Origin: Lentisphaera profundi
GTDB taxonomy: Bacteria > Verrucomicrobiota > Lentisphaeria > Lentisphaerales > Lentisphaeraceae
DNA length: 64,000 nucleotides
Assembly (NCBI RefSeq): GCF_028728065.1
Contig: NZ_CP117811.1
Coordinates: forward strand, 558,001 to 622,000
Direction: 5' to 3'
Below the pieces are notes generated by a model. It saw only the letters and a list, made by a program, of their open reading frames with translations, was not told where the DNA came from and ran no database searches. The position numbers and the translations under genes are program-made. Position 1 is the stretch's first letter. Each line of letters begins with the position of its first letter. Below, piece after piece: positions 8,926 through 17,816 of the stretch.

Positions 8926-8926
8926 A

Positions 8927-11233
8927 TTACTTTGAGCTTGCGATGGTCACTGATTCTCTGATAGAAGTGATGATACCATTTACTTTTTCGTAAGCTAAAC
9001 GTGATTTCTCATTCTTAAGAAGGCTTTCTAGGCTTGCGTTTACTTTCTCTTGATCACCAAGTGTGATTTTTTTGACATAGCTGAGTGAGCTATCGTTGCC
9101 AGCAGCAGAAACGTAAGCGGCATCTTTTTCTAAGATCTCATCAGTAAGGAGGCTAGCGTATTGAGCTCTATTGGCACTTGTAATAGTCTGTTCTTCTGAG
9201 AATGAATTAGCTTTGAAAAAAGCATTAGTGTCTTCGGCTTTTTCAAGATCAGCTTTGAGGCTATCAGCTTTTGCTTTCGCAAGGACTTTGCCTTCGGAGT
9301 TAGCGACTTGGAAGGAAATACCTGATTTTGCATTCTCAAAAGGGACGTAGCTAGAAGGCGTTTCTCTTTCTACGAGGAGATATTGAATATCGCCATTGTC
9401 AGTTACAGACGGGTCACTAATAGGACGTTGTGCTGAAAGAGTGGCAAGCATTTGTCCCACTTGATTGAAGGCTTCTTGTGAGAATCCACCTGGAGGAGTG
9501 AAGCCCTGCTGAATGAGTTGAAAAGCGAGCTGCATATTTTGCTGGCTACCAGACTGAGGTGATAGCGGTTGAAGTTTACGCTCAGTAAATTTTTCTTTAG
9601 CAGATTCCATAAGGAAGAGATTAAAGAAGTTTTCATTATTGCGATTCTTTGCGATGACATCTTGGAGCTTTTCGGCCGCAATTCTTGCTTTAGTGCTGGC
9701 TTTGGCGTGAATCGCTTTTTGCTCAATCTCTTTGCTAGCTTCTGAGTAAGGAGTTTCTTCACGCTTATCATTAATAAGAGTGAAAGAGAATTCCAAGTCT
9801 TTAGCTTCGATTGCGGTGGATTTTGATTTGGCTAAAGCAAACAAGTCTTTGTTAGTATCATCTGCTTTAATCCATTCAGTACTGGTGCTTTTGATATCTG
9901 TGTTTTTCTTGAGCTCATCGGCAAGGTTTTTCGCATTGCTATCAGCGAGAACTTTAATAGCTTTAAGAGTCGTTTCAGCAAGTGCTAGGGATTTATCATC
10001 TTTAGCCGTGATTGAATATTTAGTCGTTTTGATTTGAGCCACTTTGTAATCACTAATATTTTTATCGTATTCAACTTTGATTTCTTCAGGGCTAAAGGCT
10101 ACTTCAGAATAAAGAGTGCTTGGACTTAGGCTAACAAGGCTAAGTTGTAGGCTACGGGGGATGAGGAACTGGCGCTTATTTTCTTCGTTGTTGTAATAAG
10201 CTTGGAGTCTTTCAACGCCAAAGTAAGCTTCGATAACTTGTTCACGAATTTGTGTAAAGGGAAGGACTCCGCCTTTTTCTGTGAGAATGGCAACATAGTT
10301 ATGTTGGCTACCTTCAATGACTACAGAGACAGGCTTGTCAGTACTGAGTTCGATGAGGGCAGTGCTGAGTGCAAAATCATTTTCGAGTAGTTTACCGGCG
10401 TTGATGTCAGAAATACGAGTTTTAGCGAGGGTCACGAGTTCAAGTTTTTTACTCTTCGCTAAGGCATTGATATTATTGATCTTTATTTTGGATGCGGCTT
10501 CCGCAAAAGCAGTGGCAGCAGTTTTCCCTGCTGGAGTTTTTGCAAAGCGAATGATTTGACTTGAGAGCGTATCGTCGTAGGTGAACTTATCTTGGTTTTC
10601 TTTATAGTAAGTGATTAATTTTTCGTCGATGGCATCAGTAGCAGAAAAGTTTTTGCTTTGAAGCGTGATGGTACTATTTTCTTGCTGGGCACGAGCTTTA
10701 ACTTTAGCTTCATCAATAGTCACGCTCTCTTCAAAGCTTTCCATGTAGTTACGACGAGCAATAAGAGTTTTGATAGCACCGTCAAGTTCTTGACCACCGA
10801 TACCAAGGCGTGTGCGGATGGCTTTGATGATATCAGTAGTAAGTTTGTTGTCATCAGCAAATTTGCGCATGTCTTCAGGGCTGATAGCTTTTGCAGTATA
10901 AGTGCCGGCTTTGATGTCTTCTTGGATTTTTCTGTCAATAGCTGTTTGTGTCAATACTTCAGTGATGTGTTCGCTATTGCTAGAGTTCAGCTGAATAATA
11001 CTTTTGTAATTGATACTTAAGACAATGCTTTCTTTGGCAGCTAATTTTTCGTAAGTGTCTTTATCAATTTTTTCACCATTGATGGCACCTACAGAACCGT
11101 TGCTTCCTCCGCTAGCTAAATCTGTGATACTTACATCACTAAGAGTTAAGATAAAGGAGAGGGTGAGAAGACCGAAAACGATAACGAAAAGGTTTTTATT
11201 TTTGTGAAATGCGTTGTTTAAAGCTGTAAACAT
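8927..11233 (-). CDS. PpiD/SurA-like periplasmic folding factor
   Basis: A 768-residue membrane-anchored protein. One helix near residues 14-34 (LFVIVFGLLTLSFILTLSDV) is followed by a long Ala/Lys/Glu/Ser-rich periplasmic region. The segment GSVGAINGEKIDKDTYEKL is the typical opening of a SurA_N-type chaperone domain, and PpiD shares this layout. The central parvulin domain is not obvious, so isomerase activity is doubtful and a chaperone role is likelier. Large antisense frames through it are composition artefacts. It heads a run with rex and ptsH. Confidence 0.8.
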   Translation of the reverse strand: MFTALNNAFHKNKNLFVIVFGLLTLSFILTLSDVSITDLASGGSNGSVGAINGEKIDKDTYEKLAAKESIVLSINYKSIIQLNSSNSEHITEVLTQTAIDRKIQEDIKAGTYTAKAISPEDMRKFADDNKLTTDIIKAIRTRLGIGGQELDGAIKTLIARRNYMESFEESVTIDEAKVKARAQQENSTITLQSKNFSATDAIDEKLITYYKENQDKFTYDDTLSSQIIRFAKTPAGKTAATAFAEAASKIKINNINALAKSKKLELVTLAKTRISDINAGKLLENDFALSTALIELSTDKPVSVVIEGSQHNYVAILTEKGGVLPFTQIREQVIEAYFGVERLQAYYNNEENKRQFLIPRSLQLSLVSLSPSTLYSEVAFSPEEIKVEYDKNISDYKVAQIKTTKYSITAKDDKSLALAETTLKAIKVLADSNAKNLADELKKNTDIKSTSTEWIKADDTNKDLFALAKSKSTAIEAKDLEFSFTLINDKREETPYSEASKEIEQKAIHAKASTKARIAAEKLQDVIAKNRNNENFFNLFLMESAKEKFTERKLQPLSPQSGSQQNMQLAFQLIQQGFTPPGGFSQEAFNQVGQMLATLSAQRPISDPSVTDNGDIQYLLVERETPSSYVPFENAKSGISFQVANSEGKVLAKAKADSLKADLEKAEDTNAFFKANSFSEEQTITSANRAQYASLLTDEILEKDAAYVSAAGNDSSLSYVKKITLGDQEKVNASLESLLKNEKSRLAYEKVNGIITSIRESVTIASSK

Positions 11234-11369
11234 AAAATGTCCATTGAAATTGAGGTTAAAACTTGAAAGAGCCTAAGATAAAATCACAATAAATACCGTC
11301 AAGTAGTCTCGGCCACTAAGAGCTATAAAAGCCTGTAAAAAAGGGGATATCTTGAGATAGATGAAGAAA

Positions 11370-12266
11370 TCACATCATTGAGCGACGTTGACTCATGAAT
11401 TCATGGATCGCGACGTCAAAAGGATCTGCGGTGTTAACGAAGCAGCAAGTGATTTTACTTTCTTGGCAGCGGTCTTTAACTTTTTTAATAAAGTCTTGAA
11501 TAATCTTTTGATAAGTGGCACGGATTGAGTCGGGATTTGCGACTATTGTACTGGAGGGATTTTCACTATCTTGGAAGCGGGAAAGTTCTTGTTGTTTGAG
11601 TTCGATTTCCTCTGGATCTAAAAGATGAAAAAGCATAATGTCGTGTTTGCCATAGCTAAGTGTCTGAAGTGTTTCTAGAGCTTTATCAGTATCGCCTAAG
11701 AGATCACTGAAGCAAACAATGAGACCTTTGTGGCCAAGCATAGAGGCGGCGTTGGGCAATGATTGTCCAAAGTTACTGGACCTAGAGCCATCATGAGAGC
11801 CGAGAGTATGGATGATTTGCATCAGTTGCTTTTGGCCAGAACCAGGTTTGATGAAGTGACGAACATCTTCGTCAAAGGTAATGAGGCCAGGACTATCTTG
11901 TTGCTGAATAAGTATTAAGCATAAGGCAGCACAGAGGCAGGTCGCGTAATCAAGTTTACTGAGCGAATGACTGTTATAATTCATTGACTCTGAGATGTCA
12001 ACTAAGAAGGTGCATTCAATATTTGTCTCAGCTTCAAATTTTTTAATGTAGTACTTGTCTGAGCGAGCATAGACTTTCCAGTCAATATCTTTAATGGGGT
12101 CGCCTTTAATATAGGGGCGATGCTGGCTAAATTGTGTAGAAAAGCCATGTTGAGCGGAGCGATGGCGTCCACTTAAGTAGGCTTCGGCAATGGCGCGAGC
12201 TTGCAAGTCGAGACGAGCAACGGCATTGACAACTTCAGGGGTGAGATATTGGCTTAAATCTGACAT
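11370..12266 (-). CDS. DUF58 protein with von Willebrand A-like domain
   Basis: A 298-residue member of the DUF58 family. The family signature is present: H-R-P-Y-I-K-G-D then DIDWKVYARSDKYYIKKFE around residues 48-80, followed by a vWA-like fold starting FLVDISESM (a degenerate DxSxS metal site) and VCFSDLLGD. Such proteins usually sit beside MoxR-type AAA ATPases; none is adjacent here. Cytoplasmic by sequence. A 136-bp gap to the ppiD gene upstream suggests its own promoter or readthrough from 12315. Confidence 0.88.
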   Translation of the reverse strand: MSDLSQYLTPEVVNAVARLDLQARAIAEAYLSGRHRSAQHGFSTQFSQHRPYIKGDPIKDIDWKVYARSDKYYIKKFEAETNIECTFLVDISESMNYNSHSLSKLDYATCLCAALCLILIQQQDSPGLITFDEDVRHFIKPGSGQKQLMQIIHTLGSHDGSRSSNFGQSLPNAASMLGHKGLIVCFSDLLGDTDKALETLQTLSYGKHDIMLFHLLDPEEIELKQQELSRFQDSENPSSTIVANPDSIRATYQKIIQDFIKKVKDRCQESKITCCFVNTADPFDVAIHEFMSQRRSMM

Positions 12267-12314
12267 GCTCTAATCTAGTGCCAGTCAATTTTATTGAAAC
12301 CTAAAACCTAAAAC

Positions 12315-13148
12315 CTAAATGTGTTTTTCGCAGTAATCTTTATCATCGTCACCAACGCGAAAGATCATGTTCGGATCATCTGATTCGGTGAGGCCACAAG
12401 TAGTGCACTTGTGGAAAGTAGCTCGGCCTTGCTTTGGGTCGACACTTTTTTGAAATGCTTTTCGTTTTTTCCGCAAATCCGCATTTCCATAGAGGTAGGG
12501 AAGGGCAAAGCCTGCGTAATGAATGAGTGGGATTGCAAGGATAAGTGCCGTGGCAATCTTGGCTCCTAGAGCCATCATCGGATTATTAAGTTGTGAGAAC
12601 ACCATGAAAGCCACAAAAAATCCTGAAACAAAACCAAGGTATTTGATTTTCACGGGGATGATGAACATTAAGGTAATTTCTACATCGGGGAACTTGGTGG
12701 CAAAGGCCATGAATACGCCAGCATAGAGAAGGTCTATAGGGAAGGGGGCTACTCTTCCTGGGAAAATGAGGCGAATGCCTGTGAATATAGCGAGGTAGAG
12801 AAGTGCGTAAAAGAGTATGTAAAAATTGTAGCGGAATGAACCCCAGGCCTGTTCAAGGCCTCTGCCTGCCATTAAAAAGATTGAGAGCGCAAAAAATAAC
12901 CAAATGATATTCCAGCCTTGGGCCGTTTGAACAGGAGGAGTGCCTAGTGAAGCAATAAGATCTCCAATGACGTGAATATTGGCTACCTGTATACGTTCAA
13001 GAGTATTGGCATAGTCATTTGGCTGGCCATTAAAAATAAGCTGAATAGACGCAAAAACGATGACTTTTAAAATTAAAAGTTTCTTTGTGAGGTCGGGAAT
13101 GGCTAAGTGACCAAACTTCTTTTCTAGCTTATTGAGGATTTTATCCAT
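12315..13148 (-). CDS. Rhomboid-fold membrane protein, probably inactive, with C-terminal zinc site
   Basis: A 277-residue protein with about six hydrophobic helices in the rhomboid order. The helix-4 segment that carries GxSG in active proteases reads LLYAGVFMAFATKFPD, so the serine is missing, while the helix-6 histidine survives in IHYAGFALPYLYG. The soluble tail (about 245-277) has CTTCG and later CEKH, a possible CxxC/CxxH metal site. I infer a pseudoprotease or membrane-organising protein. It starts at the same base where panD ends (13148), so the two are tightly coupled. Confidence 0.72.
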   Translation of the reverse strand: MDKILNKLEKKFGHLAIPDLTKKLLILKVIVFASIQLIFNGQPNDYANTLERIQVANIHVIGDLIASLGTPPVQTAQGWNIIWLFFALSIFLMAGRGLEQAWGSFRYNFYILFYALLYLAIFTGIRLIFPGRVAPFPIDLLYAGVFMAFATKFPDVEITLMFIIPVKIKYLGFVSGFFVAFMVFSQLNNPMMALGAKIATALILAIPLIHYAGFALPYLYGNADLRKKRKAFQKSVDPKQGRATFHKCTTCGLTESDDPNMIFRVGDDDKDYCEKHI

Positions 13149-13507
13149 TACTTGAGTAATTCGATCTCATTCATTTCGTTGAGGACGGCGACAGTTGGCT
13201 TATGTCCCTTTTTGATTTCTTCGATATCGTAGTAAGCAAAATTCATGATGATGATACGATCGCCAACGGCGCCTAAACGGGCAGCTGAACCATTGAGTAA
13301 AAAACAGCGTGAGCCACGTTCTGCAGGAATGGCATAAGTTTCTAGGCGTTGACCATTGTTGAGGTTGCTGACTAAGATTTTTTCATAGGGCAAGAGTCCC
13401 ACTTTGTCCATGATATCCTGGTCAATGCCAAGGCTACCCTCATAGTTGAGGTCGGCTTGTGTGACCACAGCTTTGTGGATCTTGCTTTTTAGCACTTCGA
13501 TTTTCAT
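13148..13507 (-). CDS. panD: Aspartate 1-decarboxylase
   Basis: A 119-residue pyruvoyl enzyme that makes beta-alanine from aspartate for pantothenate. Gly24-Ser25 in LNYEGSLGID is the self-cleavage site, with Ser25 becoming the pyruvoyl group; YAIPAERGSR and LNGSAARL complete the active site. Length is normal. The other pantothenate genes, panB and panC, are about 39 kb away on the other strand. It shares its last base with the next gene downstream. Confidence 0.96.
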   Translation of the reverse strand: MKIEVLKSKIHKAVVTQADLNYEGSLGIDQDIMDKVGLLPYEKILVSNLNNGQRLETYAIPAERGSRCFLLNGSAARLGAVGDRIIIMNFAYYDIEEIKKGHKPTVAVLNEMNEIELLK

Positions 13508-13565
13508 AAAATTTCTCTATCTATTTAATTTTCGGGAAGATACACTCATAAGTGTTCTTGTAAAG

Positions 13566-14567
13566 TTAGCAGGGAAAACCAGCTGCTTTGCGGATACGAC
13601 TAATAGTGGAAGAGGCGATAGTACGAGCTTTTTCGCCACCTTCTTTAAGGATTTTATCAAGAAGTTCACGATCCTCTATGAGGGCATCATATTTTTCTCT
13701 CATAGGAGAAAATTTGCGTTCGACTGATTCGTAAAGTTCCTGTTTGGCATGTCCCCAGCCAAGGCCGCCAGCACGATAGCGAGCTGCCAGGGCGTCTTGT
13801 TCTTCTTGATTAGCAAAGAGTTTATAGAGTGAGAAAACATTACAAGTTTCGGGATCTTTCGCTTCTTCAATTTCCTGAGAATTAGTCGTGACCTTCATGA
13901 TCTGCTTACGCATTTTTTTAGGAGCTTGGAAGAGGGGGATAGTATTGTTATAACTTTTGCTCATTTTTCGGCCATCAGTACCGATGATAATATCGCAACT
14001 TTCGGAAATAATCGCTTCGGGAATGACTAATATTTCTTCGCCGTAGTTGTGATTGATTGATTGAGCGATGTCAGCGGTAATTTCAACATGTTGTTTTTGG
14101 TCACGTCCAACAGGAACAATGTTGGTATTATAAAGTAAGATATCTGCAGCCATCAAAACGGGGTAGGTATAAAGGCCCATGTTGACGCCGATGTCGGCGT
14201 CTTTTTCTGAGGCTTGATTGTCTTGAACTCTAGCTTTATAAGCATGAGCTTTGTTCATCATACTTTTCGCCGTGAAAGCCATGAGGAAAGTCGCAAGTTC
14301 GTGAGTTTCGGGGACGTCTGATTGACGGTAGATAAGTGCGTCTTGTGGATCGAGGCCACAGGCGAGCCAAGTAGCAGCGACTGCGTAGGTATGATCAATC
14401 ATCTCTTGAGGTTTTTTTACCGTGTTAAGAGCGTGGTAATCTGCAATGAAATAGCGAGCTTGATATTTTTCAGTTAATTCCAGTGCAGGATTGATTGCGC
14501 CGAAGAAGTTACCGAAGTGAGGCATGCCAGTTGGTTTTATGCCAGTGAGAGAGATTTTTTTGTCCAC
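13566..14567 (-). CDS. trpS: Tryptophanyl-tRNA synthetase
   Basis: A 333-residue class I synthetase that charges tRNA-Trp. The HIGH-type motif is MPHFGNF near residue 15 and the KMSKS loop is GRKMSKSYNN near 198. GRDQKQHVE and LMAADILLYN are typical of TrpRS. Length is normal for bacteria. ATG 14567 is preceded by AAGGTAAT. It is separated by 58 bp from panD and is probably transcribed independently. Confidence 0.96.
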   Translation of the reverse strand: MDKKISLTGIKPTGMPHFGNFFGAINPALELTEKYQARYFIADYHALNTVKKPQEMIDHTYAVAATWLACGLDPQDALIYRQSDVPETHELATFLMAFTAKSMMNKAHAYKARVQDNQASEKDADIGVNMGLYTYPVLMAADILLYNTNIVPVGRDQKQHVEITADIAQSINHNYGEEILVIPEAIISESCDIIIGTDGRKMSKSYNNTIPLFQAPKKMRKQIMKVTTNSQEIEEAKDPETCNVFSLYKLFANQEEQDALAARYRAGGLGWGHAKQELYESVERKFSPMREKYDALIEDRELLDKILKEGGEKARTIASSTISRIRKAAGFPC

Positions 14568-14649
14568 AGAATTACCTTAGAGCTAAGTTTTTTATCAGCC
14601 CTTTATTAATCCAAAACTAGCTCTTTTCAAGCTTGGCTCAAGGAATAAC

Positions 14650-15132
14650 TTAGCTGTCTTTACTTTTTATCATGGCATCGACTTTATTCTGTAACATACG
14701 ACGTTCGCGACGTTGTTCGGCCAATTGAAATCTTTCTGCTTCTTTCGGAGTTTCAGGCTCAAATTTTGGGACGACAACCGATTTACTGTCCTTGTCTACG
14801 GCAACCATTGTGAAGTAGCAGGTATTGGTGTGACGCAAGCTTTGCTGATGGAGGTCTTCGGCAATGACTTTTACACCAATTTCCATTGACGTACGTCCGG
14901 TGTAATTGACTGATGCAAGGAAAGTGAGCAGCTCGCCAATTTTGATGGATTGCTTAAAAGTTACTTGATCAACCGAGAGCGTTACGGCATATTTTCCGCA
15001 ATAGCGAGTAGCGCAGGTATAGGCAACACGATCTAAAAGTTTAAGTAGGTCGCCACCATGCATATTGCCATTAAAGTTGGCCATTTCGGGAGTGACTAAA
15101 ACTGACATTTCAGTTTGAGATTTTTTGAGCAT
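14650..15132 (-). CDS. Acyl-CoA thioesterase, hotdog fold (YciA/ACOT type)
   Basis: A 160-residue single-hotdog protein predicted to hydrolyse acyl-CoA to free acid and CoA. The conserved N-x-x-G-x-x-x-GG core is seen as NFNGNMHGGDLLKL near residue 20, followed by a strand with SVDQVTFKQSIKIGE and a charged C-terminal helix. This matches the YciA/cytosolic acyl-CoA hydrolase branch; chain-length preference cannot be told. It stands alone between trpS and rlmN with about 80-150 bp on each side. Confidence 0.88.
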   Translation of the reverse strand: MLKKSQTEMSVLVTPEMANFNGNMHGGDLLKLLDRVAYTCATRYCGKYAVTLSVDQVTFKQSIKIGELLTFLASVNYTGRTSMEIGVKVIAEDLHQQSLRHTNTCYFTMVAVDKDSKSVVVPKFEPETPKEAERFQLAEQRRERRMLQNKVDAMIKSKDS

Positions 15133-15283
15133 TTATTTGTACCTAGAAAGTTAATTAACCTTTTCAATAATGTTACATTAAAAATATATTTCAAACAATT
15201 ATGTAAAAATACTATAATTATTTACAAAATTGTTATTTTTATCGCAAGCCTAGTGCTACTGTTTTATTTTTTGAGCGTGGGAT

Positions 15284-16309
15284 TTATTGATTTTTTGCGG
15301 CGAGTTGGCCACAGGCCGCGTCAATGTCTTGGCCAAGTGAATGGCGTCGCGTGACTTGGAAGTCCTGCTCTTGTAAAACCTTTTGGAATGCGACCATTTT
15401 TTCCTCGCTACTACATTTCCAGTTGCCCATGCCCATGGAGTCATTATAGGGGATGAGGTTAATGATACAGTTTATGTCTTTTAAGAATATTGCGAGTTCC
15501 GCAGCTTGTGCTGGCGTATCATTGAGGTCTTTGATTAAGAGGTATTGAATCATGAGTTTGCCAGAAGCCTGTTCTTGCACACTGAGTAGAGTCTCTTTAA
15601 TCTTTGCCATCGGGAAGGTCTTATTGATGGGCATCAGGATGTTGCGAATTTTATCATTTGAGGCGTGCAATGAGAGCGCTAAATTGACTTCGGGGAATTG
15701 TTCGCGAAGCTTGCCAATATTTTCAGTGATGCCGATAGTAGAAACGGTGACGCGCTTAGAGCTTAAGCCCATGTAAGCAGATGAAAGCATAAGGTCTAAG
15801 GCTTCTAATACATTCTTAGTATTGCGCAAAGGTTCACCCATGCCCATAAAGACAATGTTGCGGATTTGGCGTTCTTCTTCGCGCAAGATTTGCCCAGCAA
15901 GCATCACTTGAGCAATGATTTCACCGAGGGTGAGGTTGCGTTTGAAGCCAAGTGTCGCAGTAGAGCAGAAAGTGCATTTTTCTGTACAACCAGCTTGAGA
16001 TGAGATACACAGTGAAGTACGACCAGTTCCAATGCGTAAAATGACGGTCTCTATATTTTGGCCATCATCTGTTTGCAAGAGAAGTTTGGTGGCACCATCT
16101 ATTTGAGAGTCTTGGCGTGAGATGATTTTGAGTTTTGGGATATCAAAATGATCTTTGATGAGGCTCGTTAAAGCACTGTCATCTGAGCAGTCTTCAAGAT
16201 CCATGAATTCTCTGAAAAGGAGTCGACGAAAACTACGGCGTTTACGTTCGGGGACTTGCTGTTTATTAAAAAACTTTTCTAGGTCCTGATGATTAAAAAG
16301 ACTAGGCAT
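15284..16309 (-). CDS. rlmN: 23S rRNA (adenine2503-C2)-methyltransferase RlmN
   Basis: A 341-residue radical-SAM enzyme that methylates A2503 of 23S rRNA (and A37 of some tRNAs). The iron-sulfur motif CTEKCTFC lies near residue 107, MGMGEPLRN follows, and the second catalytic cysteine is in DIDAACGQLA near the C-terminus. Its 5' end overlaps the 3' end of sixA by 8 bases, so it is translated from the transcript that starts at 17632 or above. Confidence 0.95.
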   Translation of the reverse strand: MPSLFNHQDLEKFFNKQQVPERKRRSFRRLLFREFMDLEDCSDDSALTSLIKDHFDIPKLKIISRQDSQIDGATKLLLQTDDGQNIETVILRIGTGRTSLCISSQAGCTEKCTFCSTATLGFKRNLTLGEIIAQVMLAGQILREEERQIRNIVFMGMGEPLRNTKNVLEALDLMLSSAYMGLSSKRVTVSTIGITENIGKLREQFPEVNLALSLHASNDKIRNILMPINKTFPMAKIKETLLSVQEQASGKLMIQYLLIKDLNDTPAQAAELAIFLKDINCIINLIPYNDSMGMGNWKCSSEEKMVAFQKVLQEQDFQVTRRHSLGQDIDAACGQLAAKNQ

Positions 16310-16766
16310 GGCTAATGATGCTACCGCATGTGGGGTGAATATCTTCCCATTGACTGATGTCTAATTGCATGTGGCACCAATCTGCCGGACTAAAGCCTAA
16401 GTAATCATTGCCTTTGTTGAGTTCTTCAGCTAAGTAACTTACACCAGGGTTGTGAGCGACAATTAAAACTTTTTTGGCCTCGCTTGGGATTTGGCTAAGG
16501 GCATTTAATAAGCTATTTAAGCTGCCATTATAGATTGCTTGAGGTTTTTCAATAGGGCACGATGGCCACGTCTGACTCGCGAGTTCAAATGTCTCACTAG
16601 TCCGCAGAGCAGGGCTTACTAAAGCGTAATCGGGCCATCGTTTTTGACTTTGAAAAAGTTCGCCAAGTTTAATGGCTTCTCGACGACCTTTGTCACGCAA
16701 AGGTCGGTCGAAATCGGTAAGGGCCTCACCCGCATGGGCGTGACGCAGTATGATCAGTTCTAACAT
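16302..16766 (-). CDS. sixA: Phosphohistidine phosphatase SixA
   Basis: A 154-residue histidine-phosphatase-superfamily protein of the SixA branch. The catalytic RHAHAGEA motif is at residues 8-15, the second histidine is in VAHNPGVSYL and the branch-typical LRDKGRREA is present. SixA removes phosphate from phosphohistidine, in E. coli on the PTS protein NPr. An HPr-like protein is encoded 8 kb away, so a shared pathway is possible but is inference. It overlaps rlmN and starts 2 bp after the membrane gene above. Confidence 0.9.
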   Translation of the reverse strand: MLELIILRHAHAGEALTDFDRPLRDKGRREAIKLGELFQSQKRWPDYALVSPALRTSETFELASQTWPSCPIEKPQAIYNGSLNSLLNALSQIPSEAKKVLIVAHNPGVSYLAEELNKGNDYLGFSPADWCHMQLDISQWEDIHPTCGSIISHA

Positions 16767-16768
16767 TA

Positions 16769-17632
16769 TTAGAAAGGTTGGAAGCCTTGGTTACGGCCAC
16801 GGCGCATTTTTTGTTTTTGTGGCTTTGCTTGTGGGGGTACTTCGAGGTGAAGTGAGTACCAACGTTCTGAATAAGCTTTATTAGAGAATTTCGAAGCTTT
16901 ATTATTACGTAAAACATCAAGATTGCTTTTGATGACATCATCAGCACATTTATCTAAACCTTTCGTGAGTAACTCAAGAGCCATTTTACTTTTGTCAGAT
17001 TTGTTGAGCATCCAAGCGTAAGTATTGTAGAGGAAAGCGCCTGTAGTACCTTTAGCACGAGACGTTCCCTTTTTAAATAATTTAGTAATGGGAGAAGACT
17101 GAATTTCTTTGGGGCTACTATCTTTCTTAAAAGGTGAACGCATCCATTCACGAGCCATTCTCATAGCGACGAGCTGAGGATCGAAGAGCAGGAGGTCACC
17201 TTCGAGTTTGTCAGCTTTATCAAATTGCTTGAGACTGAAGAAGAGTTGGTACTTGATGGTGCTTACTTGCTTTCTAGCGAGCAAACTCCAGCCGAATAGC
17301 TCATTGGCAGGGTCGAGCATTTTAATAGCTTCTTCAATGCCTTCTTTTTGCATGCCCTCAAGAGTTTTTTGTGCAGCAGTTTGGTTGAGTCCAGGCTTAT
17401 TCTGCATGGCATTCATTTTTTTGCGTACTTTCTCTTGTGTTGCTTGAATGTGATCTTGGCTCGCATTGACGATAAGCATGAGCTTAGAGTTGATTTTGCG
17501 GTTGATGACAAAGTAAACGGCGAGAGTGACGAGTATGCCTGTTACGCTTGCGCCCCAACTTGCATCGGGCAAAAAGCTGTAGGCGATACCACCGATAATG
17601 CCTGCAATAAAAGCAATGACAAATGATTTCAT
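16769..17632 (-). CDS. Hypothetical membrane protein with helical cytoplasmic region
   Basis: A 287-residue protein I do not recognise. Residues 3-45 form two hydrophobic helices (FVIAFIAGIIGGIAYSFLP, VTGILVTLAVYFVINRK). The rest is soluble, helical and basic, with MLDPANELFGWSLLARKQV and ALELLTKGLDKC suggesting TPR-like pairs, and a Lys/Arg-rich tail. Its stop is 2 bp before sixA, so it heads a three-gene run with sixA and rlmN. About 185 bp of non-coding DNA separate it from the divergent gene at 17817. Confidence 0.7.
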   Translation of the reverse strand: MKSFVIAFIAGIIGGIAYSFLPDASWGASVTGILVTLAVYFVINRKINSKLMLIVNASQDHIQATQEKVRKKMNAMQNKPGLNQTAAQKTLEGMQKEGIEEAIKMLDPANELFGWSLLARKQVSTIKYQLFFSLKQFDKADKLEGDLLLFDPQLVAMRMAREWMRSPFKKDSSPKEIQSSPITKLFKKGTSRAKGTTGAFLYNTYAWMLNKSDKSKMALELLTKGLDKCADDVIKSNLDVLRNNKASKFSNKAYSERWYSLHLEVPPQAKPQKQKMRRGRNQGFQPF

Positions 17633-17816
17633 GTGAATCCTTAAAATTTAATAAATATAAAAAGCTCTTGGAAAGTAACTCACAAACTAAATGCGTAAAG
17701 ACGAACTGATAATTCTTAAGGTGTATCTTAGTGATTGCTTATCGCTAAGCTTCTTAACTTTGAATAATACGCTTCAGTGCTTATACTCAATGCATTATTA
17801 ATAGAGAGAGATTTTT

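Noticed and set aside
8927-11233. Several 60-122 residue antisense or out-of-frame ORFs within the ppiD-like gene
   Set aside because: Low-complexity Ser/Leu/Lys products that follow codon bias of the sense gene; no motifs, no ribosome sites.
15115-15354. 79-residue plus-strand ORF between thioesterase and rlmN
   Set aside because: Half of it lies antisense to rlmN and the rest in AT-rich DNA; no family-like features.
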